DNA from: Ramlibacter sp. Leaf400
GTDB taxonomy: Bacteria; Pseudomonadota; Gammaproteobacteria; Burkholderiales; Burkholderiaceae_C
Reading direction: 5' to 3'
Assembly: GCF_001424545.1 (NCBI RefSeq)
Contig: NZ_LMQL01000006.1
Location: 63,065-118,792 of the forward strand
DNA: 55,728 nucleotides
This document shows, one piece after another, positions 30,059 through 42,104 of this stretch; the first letter of the stretch is position 1; every line of letters starts with the position of its first letter. Below the pieces are notes generated by a model. That model saw only the letters and a list, made by a program, of their open reading frames with translations. It made no database searches and had not been told where the DNA came from. The position numbers were made by a program, and so were the translations under genes.

Positions 30059-31195
30059 ATGGAACGCGACCAGGCCAGCAAATTCATCAACGACCTGCTC
30101 AAGCTGATGGTCAGCCGCAACGGCAGCGACCTGTTCATCACCGGCGACTTCCCGCCGGCGATCAAGGTCGACGGCAAGGTCACCAAGGTGTCGCCGCAGC
30201 CGCTGACGGGCCAGCACACGCTGGCGCTGGCGCGCTCGATCATGAACGACAAGCAGGCGTCGGAATTCGAGCGCACCAAGGAGTGCAACTTCGCCATCTC
30301 GCCGCCCGGCGTGGGGCGCTTCCGCGTCAACGCCTTCGTGCAGCAGGGCAAGGTCGGCATGGTGCTGCGCGTGATCCCGCAGACCCTGCCCACCATCGAC
30401 AAGCTGGGCGTTCCGCAGGTGCTCAAGGAAGTGGTGATGGCCAAGCGCGGCCTGGTGATCCTGGTGGGCTCCACCGGTTCGGGCAAGTCGACCACGCTGG
30501 CCGCGATGATCGACTGGCGCAACGAGAACAGTTACGGCCACATCATCACCATCGAAGACCCGGTGGAGTTCGTGCACCCGCACAAGAACTGCGTGATCAC
30601 CCAGCGCGAGGTGGGGCTGGACACCGACAACTGGGAATCGGCGCTGAAGAACACGCTGCGCCAGGCGCCCGACGTGATCCTGATGGGCGAGATCCGCGAC
30701 CGCGAGACCATGGAGCACGCCATCGCCTTCGCCGAGACCGGCCACCTGTGCATGGCCACGCTGCACGCCAACAGCGCCAACCAGGCGCTGGACCGGGTGA
30801 TCAACTTCTTCCCCGAAGAGCGCCGCACCCAGCTGCTGATGGACCTTTCGCTCAACCTCAAGGCCATGGTGTCGCAGCGGCTGGTGCCCAAGCAGGACGG
30901 CAAGGGCCGCGCGGCGATGGTGGAGATCATGCTCAACAGCCCGCTGATCAGCGACCTGATCTTCAAGGGCGAGGTCTCCGAGATCAAGGAGATCATGAAG
31001 AAGAGCCGCAACCTGGGCATGCAGACCTTCGACCAGGCGCTGTTCGATGCGTACGAGAACAACGCGATCACCTACGAGGACGCGCTGCGCAACGCCGACT
31101 CGGTGAACGACCTGCGACTGCAGATCAAGCTCAACTCGCAGCGGGCCAAGTCGCAGGACCTGTCGTCGGGGACGGAGCACCTGGCCATCGTCTGA
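30059..31195 (+). CDS. pilU: PilT-dependent retraction ATPase PilU
   Basis: A 378-residue paralogue of PilT that assists pilus retraction. Walker A is LVGSTGSGKSTTLAAMI; Walker B region is LRQAPDVILMGEIRDRETM. The C-terminus is longer than in PilT (ending SSGTEHLAIV), as usual for PilU. GGAGCGAG lies just before the ATG. It follows pilT across the quadruplex/hairpin spacer and is followed by a clear terminator. Confidence 0.95.
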   Translation: MERDQASKFINDLLKLMVSRNGSDLFITGDFPPAIKVDGKVTKVSPQPLTGQHTLALARSIMNDKQASEFERTKECNFAISPPGVGRFRVNAFVQQGKVGMVLRVIPQTLPTIDKLGVPQVLKEVVMAKRGLVILVGSTGSGKSTTLAAMIDWRNENSYGHIITIEDPVEFVHPHKNCVITQREVGLDTDNWESALKNTLRQAPDVILMGEIRDRETMEHAIAFAETGHLCMATLHANSANQALDRVINFFPEERRTQLLMDLSLNLKAMVSQRLVPKQDGKGRAAMVEIMLNSPLISDLIFKGEVSEIKEIMKKSRNLGMQTFDQALFDAYENNAITYEDALRNADSVNDLRLQIKLNSQRAKSQDLSSGTEHLAIV

Positions 31196-31218
31196 GCGCG
31201 GTCGACTGGAAAGTGGGA

Positions 31219-31248
31219 CGAAGCCGGGCATCGCCCGGCTTTTTCTTT
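31219..31248 (+). terminator. Rho-independent terminator after pilU
   Basis: AAGCCGGGC / GCCCGGCTT stem with loop ATC (31221-31242), followed by TTTTCTTT. It lies 25 bp after the pilU stop codon. Confidence 0.9.
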
Positions 31249-31346
31249 GCGCACAGTGCAAAGCTGTTGTGCCGGCGGCCGGCTTTCCGCTCCCGGCTGG
31301 CGCCGGCACAGTGCGCCTTGCCCCTCCACTCTTTCCAGGAATTGCC

Positions 31347-31766
31347 ATGCCGCTCGTGCGCATCGACCTCCCCGCCACCACCTCTTCCATCGAGGCCGCC
31401 GCGGTCTCGCGCGCTGTCCACCAGGCGCTGGTGGACCTCTTCAGCGTGCCGCAGGACGACCTGTTCCACGTGGTCGCGCGCCGCGCGCCGGGCGAACTCG
31501 TCTGCAGCCCCAGCTACGTGGGCATCGAGCATTCGGACAAGGTGGCGTTCGTGCAGATCGTCTGCTCGCCCGGACGCACGGTCGGGCTGAAGGAGGCGCT
31601 GTACGCGCGCATCGCCGCCGACGTCGAGGCCGGCACGGGCTTTCGCGCGGACGACGTGATCATCAACCTGGTCGAGACCGCGCGCGAGAACTGGTCGTTC
31701 GGCGCCGGCCTGGCGCATTACGCGGTGGCCGACCGGCAGCGGCCCGCGGGCCGGCCCGGCTCCTAG
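31347..31766 (+). CDS. Tautomerase family protein
   Basis: A 139-residue protein of the tautomerase superfamily. After Met removal the N-terminal residue would be Pro1 (MPLVRIDLPA), the catalytic base of the family. Near the C-terminus, INLVETARENWSFGAGLAHY matches the Tautomerase_2 subgroup. It probably interconverts keto and enol forms of an unknown small acid. CCAGGA lies upstream of the ATG. The next gene, a beta-hydroxyacid dehydrogenase, starts 32 bp later, so the two may be co-expressed. Confidence 0.88.
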   Translation: MPLVRIDLPATTSSIEAAAVSRAVHQALVDLFSVPQDDLFHVVARRAPGELVCSPSYVGIEHSDKVAFVQIVCSPGRTVGLKEALYARIAADVEAGTGFRADDVIINLVETARENWSFGAGLAHYAVADRQRPAGRPGS

Positions 31767-31798
31767 AATCCGGCGTTCCAATCCTCCAAGGACGACGC

Positions 31799-32701
31799 AT
31801 GCCGAGCACCAACCCGAAGACGTACGACTCCACTCCGCCGCGCAAGGTGGCCTTCCTGGGCCTGGGCGTGATGGGCTTCCCGATGGCGGGGCACCTCGCG
31901 CTGGCCGGCCACGACGTGACCGTCTACAACCGCAGCGCCGCCAAGGCGCAGGCCTGGACCGGCGAGTTCAGGGGCCGCTCGGCGCCGACGCCGCGCGAGG
32001 CGGTGGCCGGTTGCGAGCTGGTGTTCTGCTGCGTCGGCAACGACGAGGACCTGCGCAGCGTGGTGCTCGGCGACGACGGCGCCCTGGCCGGCATGAAGCC
32101 TGGCGCGATCTTCGTGGACCACACCACGGCTTCTGCCGACGTCGCGCGCGAACTCTCCGGCGTCGCCGCAGGCAAGGGCCTGCAGTTCGTCGATGCGCCG
32201 GTGTCCGGCGGGCAGGCGGGCGCGCAGAACGGGCTCCTGACCGTGATGTGCGGCGGCGATGCGCAGGCCTTCGAGGCGGCCCGGCCGGCCGCGATGGCGT
32301 TCTCGCGCGCCTTCGCCCTGCTGGGCCCCAGCGGCGCCGGCCAGCTGGCCAAGATGGTCAACCAGATCTGCATCGCGGGCCTGGTGCAGGGCTTGTCGGA
32401 GGGCATCGCCTTTGGCATGCGCGCGGGCCTGGACATGGAGCAGGTGCTCGAGGTCATCGGCAAGGGCGCCGCCCAGAGCTGGCAGATGGACAACCGCGGC
32501 AAGACCATGATCGCCGACAAGTTCGAGTTCGGCTTCGCGGTCGACTGGATGCGCAAGGACCTGGGCCTGGTGCTCGACGAGGCCAAGCGCAACGGCGCGC
32601 GGCTGCCGGTGACGGCGCTGGTCGACCAGTTCTATGCGGATGTGCAGAACCTGGGCGGGCAGCGCTGGGACACGTCGTCGCTGATCAAGCGGCTGCGCTG
32701 A
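31799..32701 (+). CDS. NAD(P)-dependent beta-hydroxyacid dehydrogenase
   Basis: A 300-residue member of the 3-hydroxyisobutyrate / tartronate-semialdehyde reductase family. The nucleotide motif is VAFLGLGVMGFPMAGHL, the substrate motif FVDAPVSGGQAGAQNG, and the catalytic lysine is in GQLAKMVNQI. The first 14 residues are a short extension before the Rossmann fold. AAGGA precedes the ATG. Substrate not identifiable from sequence. A terminator follows. Confidence 0.92.
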   Translation: MPSTNPKTYDSTPPRKVAFLGLGVMGFPMAGHLALAGHDVTVYNRSAAKAQAWTGEFRGRSAPTPREAVAGCELVFCCVGNDEDLRSVVLGDDGALAGMKPGAIFVDHTTASADVARELSGVAAGKGLQFVDAPVSGGQAGAQNGLLTVMCGGDAQAFEAARPAAMAFSRAFALLGPSGAGQLAKMVNQICIAGLVQGLSEGIAFGMRAGLDMEQVLEVIGKGAAQSWQMDNRGKTMIADKFEFGFAVDWMRKDLGLVLDEAKRNGARLPVTALVDQFYADVQNLGGQRWDTSSLIKRLR

Positions 32702-32716
32702 ACGCCGCTCGCGCCA

Positions 32717-32750
32717 TGAAGAAGGGCCGCTGTCGCGGCCCTTCTTGTTT
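32717..32750. terminator. Bidirectional terminator
   Basis: AAGAAGGGCCGC / GCGGCCCTTCTT stem with a TGTC loop, followed on the plus strand by GTTT. It lies between the convergent dehydrogenase and BON-domain genes and can serve both. Confidence 0.82.
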
Positions 32751-32778
32751 GCTGGCAGACGGCTCGCGCCGTGCAGGT

Positions 32779-34073
<1,295 letters not shown>

Positions 34074-34469
34074 TCAGCCGGCATCGAACGCCGCCCGCAG
34101 CCAATGCACCCGCTGCGGCTCGACCGCCACCACGTCGAACCGGCAAGGCGGCGGCGAGGCCAGCCGCAGCAGGAAGTGCCGGGCCGCGAACACGATGCGC
34201 CGCTGCTTGGCCCACCCGACGCTGGCCGCGGCGCCGCCGAAGTCGCGGCGGGAGCGCCGCCGCACCTCCACGAACACCAGCGTGGCGCCGTCGCGCATCA
34301 CCAGGTCGATCTCGCCGCCGCCGCGCCCCGGCGTCCGATAATTGCGCGCGACCAGCCGCAGGCCGGCGTCCAGCAGGTGCGCGAGCGCCCAGTCCTCGGC
34401 GGCATCGCCGGCGGCCTTGGTGGTCGGCGACGCTGCCGGCGCCGTCCTGAACTTTCGTGGAGTTCCCAT
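34074..34469 (-). CDS. yraN: YraN family (UPF0102) nuclease-like protein
   Basis: A 131-residue protein with the PD-(D/E)xK-type core of the YraN/UPF0102 family: [13 protein letters not shown], then [19 protein letters not shown] and [10 protein letters not shown]. Members are predicted nucleases of unknown role. The ATG at 34469 is the only reasonable start; GAGGAGG lies 11 bases upstream. Its first base is also the first base of the likely TTG start of rsmI on the other strand, a very tight head-to-head arrangement. It leads the yraN-SIS-BON unit. Confidence 0.9.
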   Translation of the reverse strand: MGTPRKFRTAPAASPTTKAAGDAAEDWALAHLLDAGLRLVARNYRTPGRGGGEIDLVMRDGATLVFVEVRRRSRRDFGGAAASVGWAKQRRIVFAARHFLLRLASPPPCRFDVVAVEPQRVHWLRAAFDAG

Positions 34470-35389
34470 TGGTTTCCAGCGCCTCCTCTTTCGCCGCCGC
34501 GCTGAGCGCCGCGCGCGCCGCCGCCGGTGCCCAGGATTATCCGAAGGGGACGCTGTACGTGGTGGCCACGCCCATCGGCAACCTTGCGGATATAGGCCTG
34601 CGGGCGCTGCATGTCCTGGACCTGGTGGACCGCGTCGCCTGCGAGGACACGCGGCACACGCAGCAGCTGCTGCGCGCCTACGGGATCGACCGCCCGGGTG
34701 ACCGCTTGCTGGCGCTGCACCAGCACAACGAGGCCGAGGCGGCGCAGCGGGTGATCGGGTGGCTGGCTGCGGGCGAAAGGGTCGCCTATGCGAGCGACGC
34801 CGGCACGCCGGCCGTGAGCGATCCAGGGGCGCGGCTGGTGGCGGCCGTGCGGGCCGCGGGGCACAGGGTGCTGCCACTGCCGGGCGCGAGCAGCATCACC
34901 ACGCTGCTGAGCGCCGCCGGCAGCGTGCAGGAGGGCGGCTTCGTGTTCGAGGGTTTCCTGCCCGCCAAGGCGGGCGAGCGGGACGCGGCCGTCGCGGCGA
35001 TGGCCGCCGAACCGAGGGCGGTGGTTCTCCTGGAAGCGCCGCACCGCATCGAGGCGCTGGCCCGTTCACTGGCCGTCTTGGGCGACCGGCTGGTGACGGT
35101 GGGGCGCGAACTCACCAAGCAGTTCGAGGAGATCGCGACGATGCCGTGTTCGGCACTGGCGGACTGGCTGGCCGCCGATGCGCAGCGCTCGCGTGGCGAG
35201 TTCGCGCTCGTGCTGCATGGTGTTGCCGAAGCCGCGCCAGCGGACGACGGCGAGAGGGTGCTGCGGCTGCTGCTGGCGGAGTTGCCGGTCAAGATGGCGG
35301 TGAAGCTGGCCGCGGAGATCACGGGCGCCCCGCGAAATGCGTTGTACGAGGCAGCTTTGAAATCGAAGGCCGGCGACCAAACCTCCTGA
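34469..35389 (+). CDS. rsmI: 16S rRNA (cytidine(1402)-2'-O)-methyltransferase RsmI
   Basis: A protein of about 306 residues of the SAM-dependent tetrapyrrole-methylase fold that methylates the 2'-OH of C1402 in 16S rRNA. Hallmarks are [48 protein letters not shown] and [16 protein letters not shown] prefer the TTG start at 34469 because GTGGAG precedes it by a good spacing; a GTG at 34457 would add four residues but has no ribosome-binding site. Both options overlap the start of divergent yraN. rsmI divergent from yraN is a widely conserved arrangement. Confidence 0.93.
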   Translation: MVSSASSFAAALSAARAAAGAQDYPKGTLYVVATPIGNLADIGLRALHVLDLVDRVACEDTRHTQQLLRAYGIDRPGDRLLALHQHNEAEAAQRVIGWLAAGERVAYASDAGTPAVSDPGARLVAAVRAAGHRVLPLPGASSITTLLSAAGSVQEGGFVFEGFLPAKAGERDAAVAAMAAEPRAVVLLEAPHRIEALARSLAVLGDRLVTVGRELTKQFEEIATMPCSALADWLAADAQRSRGEFALVLHGVAEAAPADDGERVLRLLLAELPVKMAVKLAAEITGAPRNALYEAALKSKAGDQTS

Positions 35390-35417
35390 GGGATCGGGCC
35401 GTGTGCGAACCCGCGGG

Positions 35418-37466
<2,049 letters not shown>

Positions 37467-37550
37467 CGTTAGGGAAGATTCCTTAAGCTTTGATGCGAAA
37501 ACTTACCCAAGTGGTTGATTTGCCAGCCTTTTGTCACTGTCCAGAGCTTT

Positions 37551-37559
37551 TGTGGATAA
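37551..37559 (-). promoter_or_regulatory. DnaA box, perfect consensus
   Basis: TGTGGATAA on the plus strand is TTATCCACA on the minus strand, the exact high-affinity DnaA box. It lies 85 bp upstream of the priA start in AT-rich DNA (flanked by GCTTT and CTTTGTTGATA). Confidence 0.65.
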
Positions 37560-37738
37560 CTTTGTTGATAGAACGTCGCGGGGACGCCGCAGAGCCCGTC
37601 GAATCAAGGGCTTGGCCGCTTTGCCTCGAAAAGCGGCATTCCCGCAATCCTAGGAAAATCAACGACTTAGCGGCGCTATCGGTTTCGTAGCAGGATCGCG
37701 GCGTCCGGCGGCATTGCGTTGCCCCGCCACACGGTTTT

Positions 37739-37747
37739 TGTGCATAA
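37739..37747 (-). promoter_or_regulatory. DnaA box, relaxed consensus
   Basis: TGTGCATAA on the plus strand reads TTATGCACA on the minus strand, matching the relaxed DnaA box TTATNCACA. It has the same orientation as the perfect box 188 bp away. Confidence 0.45.
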
Positions 37748-37808
37748 GTCAAGACGAAGGGCCGTCCTGCCCCATCCGTCCACTAGGGTAACTCCCGATG
37801 CCCCGCCT

Positions 37809-38900
37809 TCACGCGACAACTTGCCGCTGCGACAGCTTGTGCACCGCGTCCACCAGCACCTGCACGTTTTCGGCCGGCGTGTGCTGGCTGATCCCGTGGC
37901 CCAGGTTGAAGACCTGCGTGGGCCCGGTGCCGGGCCCGGTGTGCGGCGCGCCGAAGCTTCGCAGCGTGGCGCGCACCTGCTCTTCGATGCGCTCGGGCGG
38001 CGCGAACAGCACGTTCGGGTCCAGGTTGCCCTGCAGCGCCTTGCGGTCCCCCACCAGGGCGCGGGCGCGCCCCAGGTTCACCGTCCAGTCCACGCCCAGC
38101 ACGTCGCAGTCCAGCCCGCCCATCTCCTCGAGCCAGAGCCCGCCGCCCTTGGTGAAGACGATGCGCGGGATGGCCTGGCCGTCGTGCTCGCGGTGCAGCT
38201 TCGCCAGCACGCGCCGCGTGGCCGCCAGGCTGAATTCCTGGAAGGCGCCGTCGGCCAGCACGCCGCCCCAGCTGTCGAACACCATCACGGCCTGGGCGCC
38301 GGCCTCGATCTGCTGGTTGAGGTAGGCGGCCACCGCGTCGGCGTTGACCTCCAGCATGCGGTGCATCAGGTCCGGCCGCGAATACATCATCGACTTGACC
38401 AGGCGGTAGTCGTCCGAGCCCTGGCCTTCCACCATGTAGCAGGCCAGCGTCCAGGGGCTGCCGGAAAAGCCGATCAGCGGCACCCGCCCGTCGAGCGCCC
38501 GGCGGATCGAGGTGACCGCGTCGAACACGTAGCGCAGCTTGTCCATGTCCGGCGCCGCGAGCTTGCGCACCGCCGCCTCGTCGCGCACCGGCGAGGCGAA
38601 GCGCGGGCCTTCGCCGGTCGCGAAGGACAGGCCCAGGCCCATCGCGTCGGGCACGGTGAGGATGTCGGAGAACAGGATGGCCGCGTCCAGCGCGTAGCGC
38701 TCCAGCGGCTGCAGCGTCACCTCGGTGGCGAACTGCGGGTTGGTGGCCAGGCCCATGAAGCTGCCGGCCCGCTCGCGGCTGGCGCGGTATTCCGGCAGGT
38801 AGCGGCCGGCCTGCCGCATCAGCCAGACGGGCGTGTACGGCGTGGCCTGGCGCCGGCAGGCGCGCAGGAACGTGTCGTTCTTCAGGGGAGCGAAAGGCAT
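37809..38900 (-). CDS. hemE: Uroporphyrinogen decarboxylase
   Basis: A 363-residue cytoplasmic enzyme that decarboxylates uroporphyrinogen III to coproporphyrinogen III in heme synthesis. Both signatures are present: [16 protein letters not shown] near the N-terminus and [16 protein letters not shown] near residue 145. The ATG at 38900 is preceded in frame by a GTG at 38903; neither has a clear ribosome-binding site. It is divergent from the TPR methyltransferase, with 38 bp between starts. Confidence 0.96.
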   Translation of the reverse strand: MPFAPLKNDTFLRACRRQATPYTPVWLMRQAGRYLPEYRASRERAGSFMGLATNPQFATEVTLQPLERYALDAAILFSDILTVPDAMGLGLSFATGEGPRFASPVRDEAAVRKLAAPDMDKLRYVFDAVTSIRRALDGRVPLIGFSGSPWTLACYMVEGQGSDDYRLVKSMMYSRPDLMHRMLEVNADAVAAYLNQQIEAGAQAVMVFDSWGGVLADGAFQEFSLAATRRVLAKLHREHDGQAIPRIVFTKGGGLWLEEMGGLDCDVLGVDWTVNLGRARALVGDRKALQGNLDPNVLFAPPERIEEQVRATLRSFGAPHTGPGTGPTQVFNLGHGISQHTPAENVQVLVDAVHKLSQRQVVA

Positions 38901-38938
38901 CACGGGATTGTCGCAGGCCGCTCCTATGATCCGGGGCC

Positions 38939-40039
38939 ATGGACGCCCGCGTCGAACAGGCCAAGGCCTTCTTCCTCCAGGGGCTGGCGCACTACCGCGC
39001 CGGCCGCTTCGAGTCGGCCGACCGCGAGTTCAGCGCCGCGCTGGCGCTGGTGCCGGGCCGGCCGTCCACGCTCACCAACCTGGGCGCCACCCGCCTGAAG
39101 CTCGGACGGGTGGAGGAGGCCGCCAGGCTGCTGCGCGAGGCGCTGCGCCAGGAGCCGGACAACGCCGAGGCGCTGGGCCACCTGGCCGCCGCGCTGGCCG
39201 AGACCGGCCAGCGCGAGCAGGCGCTGGAGGCCATCACCCGCGCCGTCGCGCTGTCGCCCGGCAACGGCGCCGCCTGGAGCCTGCGCGGCACGCTGGCGCG
39301 CGAGCTCGGCCGGCGCGCGGAGGCCGCGCAGGCCTACCGCCGGGCGCTGGCGCAGGGCGCCGACCCGCAGCTGACGTCCTATTACCTGGCCGGCCTGGCC
39401 GAGGAAAGCGCACCGGCGGCGCCGCCGAGGCAGTACGTGGAGCAGCTCTTCGACGCCTACGCCCAGGACTTCGACCGGCACCTGGCCGGCACCCTGCAGT
39501 ACCGGGCGCCGGAGATCCTCGCGGCGGGCCTGGCGTCGCCGCGCTTCGCCGCCGCGCTCGACCTCGGCTGCGGCACCGGCCTGTGCGCGCCGCTGCTGCG
39601 GCCGCGCTGCGACCGGCTGGAGGGCATCGACCTGTCGGCCAACATGGTGGACGTCGCCCGCGCCGGCGGGCTGTACGACGAGGTCGCGCAGGCGGACGTC
39701 TCGGAGTTCCTGGCGACCACGCCGCGCCGCTACGACCTGCTGGTCGCGGCCGATGTGTTCATTTATGTGGGCGCACTGGAGCGCGTGTTCGAAGGCGCGG
39801 CACGCGTGCTCCAGCCCGGCGGCGCATTCTGTTTCTCGCTGGAGGCGGCCGATGAGCACGAAGGCTTCGTGCTGCGCATGAGCCTGCGCTACGCCCATTC
39901 GGAGCGTTACATCCGGATGCTGGCCGCCCATGCCGGTTTCGACGTCCTCGCCACGGCCCGGCATCCTCTGAGGATCGACCAGGGGCAGCCCGTGGCGGGC
40001 CTGTTCGCCTGGCTGCGCAAGCCCGGCGCGACGTCCTGA
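38939..40039 (+). CDS. TPR-domain SAM-dependent methyltransferase
   Basis: A 366-residue protein. Residues 1-150 form about four tetratricopeptide repeats ([19 protein letters not shown] and similar). Residues 165-366 are a class I methyltransferase with motif [15 protein letters not shown] and the acidic GIDLS that follows. The segment [17 protein letters not shown] before it is typical of this TPR-methyltransferase family. The target is unknown; the TPR part suggests a protein substrate or partner. It is followed by the galactokinase-like gene. Confidence 0.87.
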   Translation: MDARVEQAKAFFLQGLAHYRAGRFESADREFSAALALVPGRPSTLTNLGATRLKLGRVEEAARLLREALRQEPDNAEALGHLAAALAETGQREQALEAITRAVALSPGNGAAWSLRGTLARELGRRAEAAQAYRRALAQGADPQLTSYYLAGLAEESAPAAPPRQYVEQLFDAYAQDFDRHLAGTLQYRAPEILAAGLASPRFAAALDLGCGTGLCAPLLRPRCDRLEGIDLSANMVDVARAGGLYDEVAQADVSEFLATTPRRYDLLVAADVFIYVGALERVFEGAARVLQPGGAFCFSLEAADEHEGFVLRMSLRYAHSERYIRMLAAHAGFDVLATARHPLRIDQGQPVAGLFAWLRKPGATS

Positions 40040-40151
40040 GGCACCGCCCACGGACGGAGTTCTTCGCGTCGCCCCCGAGCGGGGCTCCTGGTCCCTGGAC
40101 GCGCTGCCGCGGGAATGGGCACGGTCCGCAACAGGTGGAGGTCTCGCTGAC

Positions 40152-41285
40152 ATGAGCCATGTGGCATGGGAAGCCGAGGTGCAGGCCCGCGCGGAGCATC
40201 CGCGCACGCCCTGCGCCCGCGAATTCGAGCAGGTGTTCCACGGCTGGCCGCAGGCCGAGGCGCAGGCGCCCGGCCGGGTGAACCTGCTGGGCGAACACAC
40301 GTGCGACCACGAGGGCTTCGTGCTCCCGGTCGCGATCCCGCAGCAGACCCGGGTGGCGATGCGCCGCAACGGGCGCTCGCATTTCCGCCTGTACGCGGCG
40401 AATCTGCCCGGCACGGTGGAGTTCACGCTGGAGGAGGACCCGGGCCAGCATTTCGCCAGCTACGTTTACGGGTGCCTCCGCCTGGCGCGCGAGGAAGGCG
40501 CCGAGGTGCCGCCGCTGGACATCCACGTGGGCTCGGAAGTCCCGACGGGCATGGGCCTGGCCTCCCGCGCCGCGCTGGAGGTGGCCACGCTGCGCTGCCT
40601 GCGCGAGCTGCTGCCGTTCGCGGTGGACGACGAGCGCATCGCGCAGCTGGCCCAGCAGGCCGAGATCCAGTACGCCGGCGAGCGCTGCGGCATCCTGGAC
40701 AAGATCGCGTCCAGCCTGGGCGGCACCGACGAGGCGCTGCTGGTGGACGCCCGCTCGCTGGAGCGCCGCGCCGTGCCGCTGCCGACAGGCAGCCAGGTGC
40801 TGGTGCTGGACTCCGGGGTGCCGCGCAGCCAGGCCACCAGCGGCTGCGGCCAGCGCCGCCTGGAGTGCGAGGAAGCGGCGCGGCTGCTGGGCGTTCCGTC
40901 GCTGCGCGACGTCGAGCACCTGGAGCCGATCGAGGCGCTGCCCGAGATCCCCAAGCGCCGGGCCCGCCACGTGTTCACCGAGAACGCCCGCGTGCTGCGC
41001 GCCGCGGCCTGCAAGGACGCCCGGGCCTTCGGCGAGCTGATGAACGCCTCGCATGCCAGCCTGCGCGACGACTTCGAGGCGTCCACGCCCGAACTCGACC
41101 TGCTGGTGGGGCTGCTGCAGCGGCAGCCGGGCGTGTACGGGGCGCGCCTGACCGGCCCTGGTTTCGGCGGCGCCTGCGTGGCCCTGTGCGAAGCGCAGGC
41201 TGTGCACCAGGTCGCGCAGGAGGTGCTGGCGCAGTATCGGCAGAAAGGGCACGCCGGCCGGCTGCTCGTGCCGGCCATGGCTTGA
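40152..41285 (+). CDS. Galactokinase-like GHMP kinase
   Basis: A 377-residue protein with galactokinase architecture. Motif 1 is APGRVNLLGEHTCDHEGFVL (Arg42, Glu48, His49), motif 2 PTGMGLASRAALEVA, catalytic Asp183 in RCGILDKIAS, and motif 3 LTGPGFGGACVAL. Two points differ from true galactokinases: the sugar-contacting Asp of GEHTD is Cys51, and the phosphate-binding GLSSSA reads GLASRA. The substrate may therefore not be galactose. GGAGG precedes the ATG. No galE, galT or galM is nearby; the neighbours are a TPR methyltransferase and a GspB-like protein. Confidence 0.85.
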   Translation: MSHVAWEAEVQARAEHPRTPCAREFEQVFHGWPQAEAQAPGRVNLLGEHTCDHEGFVLPVAIPQQTRVAMRRNGRSHFRLYAANLPGTVEFTLEEDPGQHFASYVYGCLRLAREEGAEVPPLDIHVGSEVPTGMGLASRAALEVATLRCLRELLPFAVDDERIAQLAQQAEIQYAGERCGILDKIASSLGGTDEALLVDARSLERRAVPLPTGSQVLVLDSGVPRSQATSGCGQRRLECEEAARLLGVPSLRDVEHLEPIEALPEIPKRRARHVFTENARVLRAAACKDARAFGELMNASHASLRDDFEASTPELDLLVGLLQRQPGVYGARLTGPGFGGACVALCEAQAVHQVAQEVLAQYRQKGHAGRLLVPAMA

Positions 41286-41296
41286 AGGAGGACGAC

Positions 41297-42100
41297 ATGA
41301 ACCGTCTCGAATTCCCGGCCGTGCGCCTCGGGGTCGCGCGGTTCGCGTTCGGCGTGGTGGCGCTGGCCGCGGCCGCGGGCGCCGGCGCGCAGGTCACGCC
41401 GGTCGAGCCCTTCGGCGGCCGGCCTTTCGGCGCCGACAGGGCGCCCGCACCGGCACCGGCGAACACGCCCTCGCCGATGGTGGTGCAGCCCGGCGCCGCG
41501 CCGGTGGTCGTGCAGCCGGGCGGCGGGCCGGTGGTGGTGCAGCCGCAGCCGGCGCAGCAGGTCCCGCCCCAGGCGCAGGTGCCGGCGCCGCAGCCGCAGC
41601 TTCCATCGCAAGGGCAGGCGATGGGCGCGGGCCCGAACATGGCCGGGCCGAGCGGCCGGCCGTCCTCGTCGGTGAACCCGCAGCCGCCCGCGATGTCCGC
41701 CGTGCCGTCCCCGCAAGGCAGCCCCGCCTCGCGGCGCGCAAACGGACAGGCGCCCGCGCAGCCGGCCGAGGAGGCGGAGGGATCGGCCGCGCCGCCGATC
41801 ACGAATCCGCAACCGCCCGCGCAGGTCACGCCGCCCTTTGCCGCCAACCGTCCGGCTCCTGGCGGCGCGGCCCCGGCGGCGGCCGCCGGGCAGCCGGTGC
41901 GCGGGCTGCCGCCCGATGCGCCGAGGCTGGTGATCAGCGGCGCCGTCTATTCGCCCGATCCGGCGCGGCGCATGCTGATCGTCAACGGCCAGGTGGTCCG
42001 CGAAGGCGCCGACCTGGGGTCGGGCGTCGTGCTGCAGCAGGTGCGGCCGGAAAGCGCGGTGCTGGGGTTCAAGGGCGAGCGGTACAACGTGTACTTCTAG
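41297..42100 (+). CDS. Orphan GspB-like C-terminal domain protein
   Basis: A 267-residue protein. A signal or membrane segment spans about residues 13-32 (ending AGAGAQ), followed by a long Pro/Ala/Gln-rich linker with PVVVQPG-type repeats (residues 35-200). The last 60 residues (LVISGAVYSPDPARRMLIVN, then VVREGADLGSGVVLQQVRPE) match the C-terminal periplasmic domain of the type II secretion protein GspB. No gspA or other secretion gene is nearby. GAAGGAGG precedes the ATG, 11 bp after the kinase stop. It may be an assembly or cell-wall-anchoring factor acting at a distance. Confidence 0.82.
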   Translation: MNRLEFPAVRLGVARFAFGVVALAAAAGAGAQVTPVEPFGGRPFGADRAPAPAPANTPSPMVVQPGAAPVVVQPGGGPVVVQPQPAQQVPPQAQVPAPQPQLPSQGQAMGAGPNMAGPSGRPSSSVNPQPPAMSAVPSPQGSPASRRANGQAPAQPAEEAEGSAAPPITNPQPPAQVTPPFAANRPAPGGAAPAAAAGQPVRGLPPDAPRLVISGAVYSPDPARRMLIVNGQVVREGADLGSGVVLQQVRPESAVLGFKGERYNVYF

Positions 42101-42104
42101 CCGC

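Larger units (their letters stand above)
37467..37808. other. AT-rich non-coding region upstream of priA with DnaA boxes
   Basis: This 342-bp stretch between the priA start and the hemE stop (both minus strand) is clearly richer in A and T than the rest of the window, above all 37480-37570. It contains two DnaA boxes (37551-37559 and 37739-37747). A 66-codon open frame (37490-37690) has no ribosome-binding site and no recognisable features. I see no tRNA or strong terminator. Confidence 0.7.

Noticed and set aside
37490..37690. A 66-codon gene between priA and hemE
   Set aside because: No ribosome-binding site, odd composition, and the DnaA box and AT-rich DNA suggest a regulatory region.
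37467..37808. Chromosomal replication origin
   Set aside because: Only two DnaA boxes are present, and dnaA, dnaN, rpmH and parAB are all absent. A regulatory or titration site is more likely.
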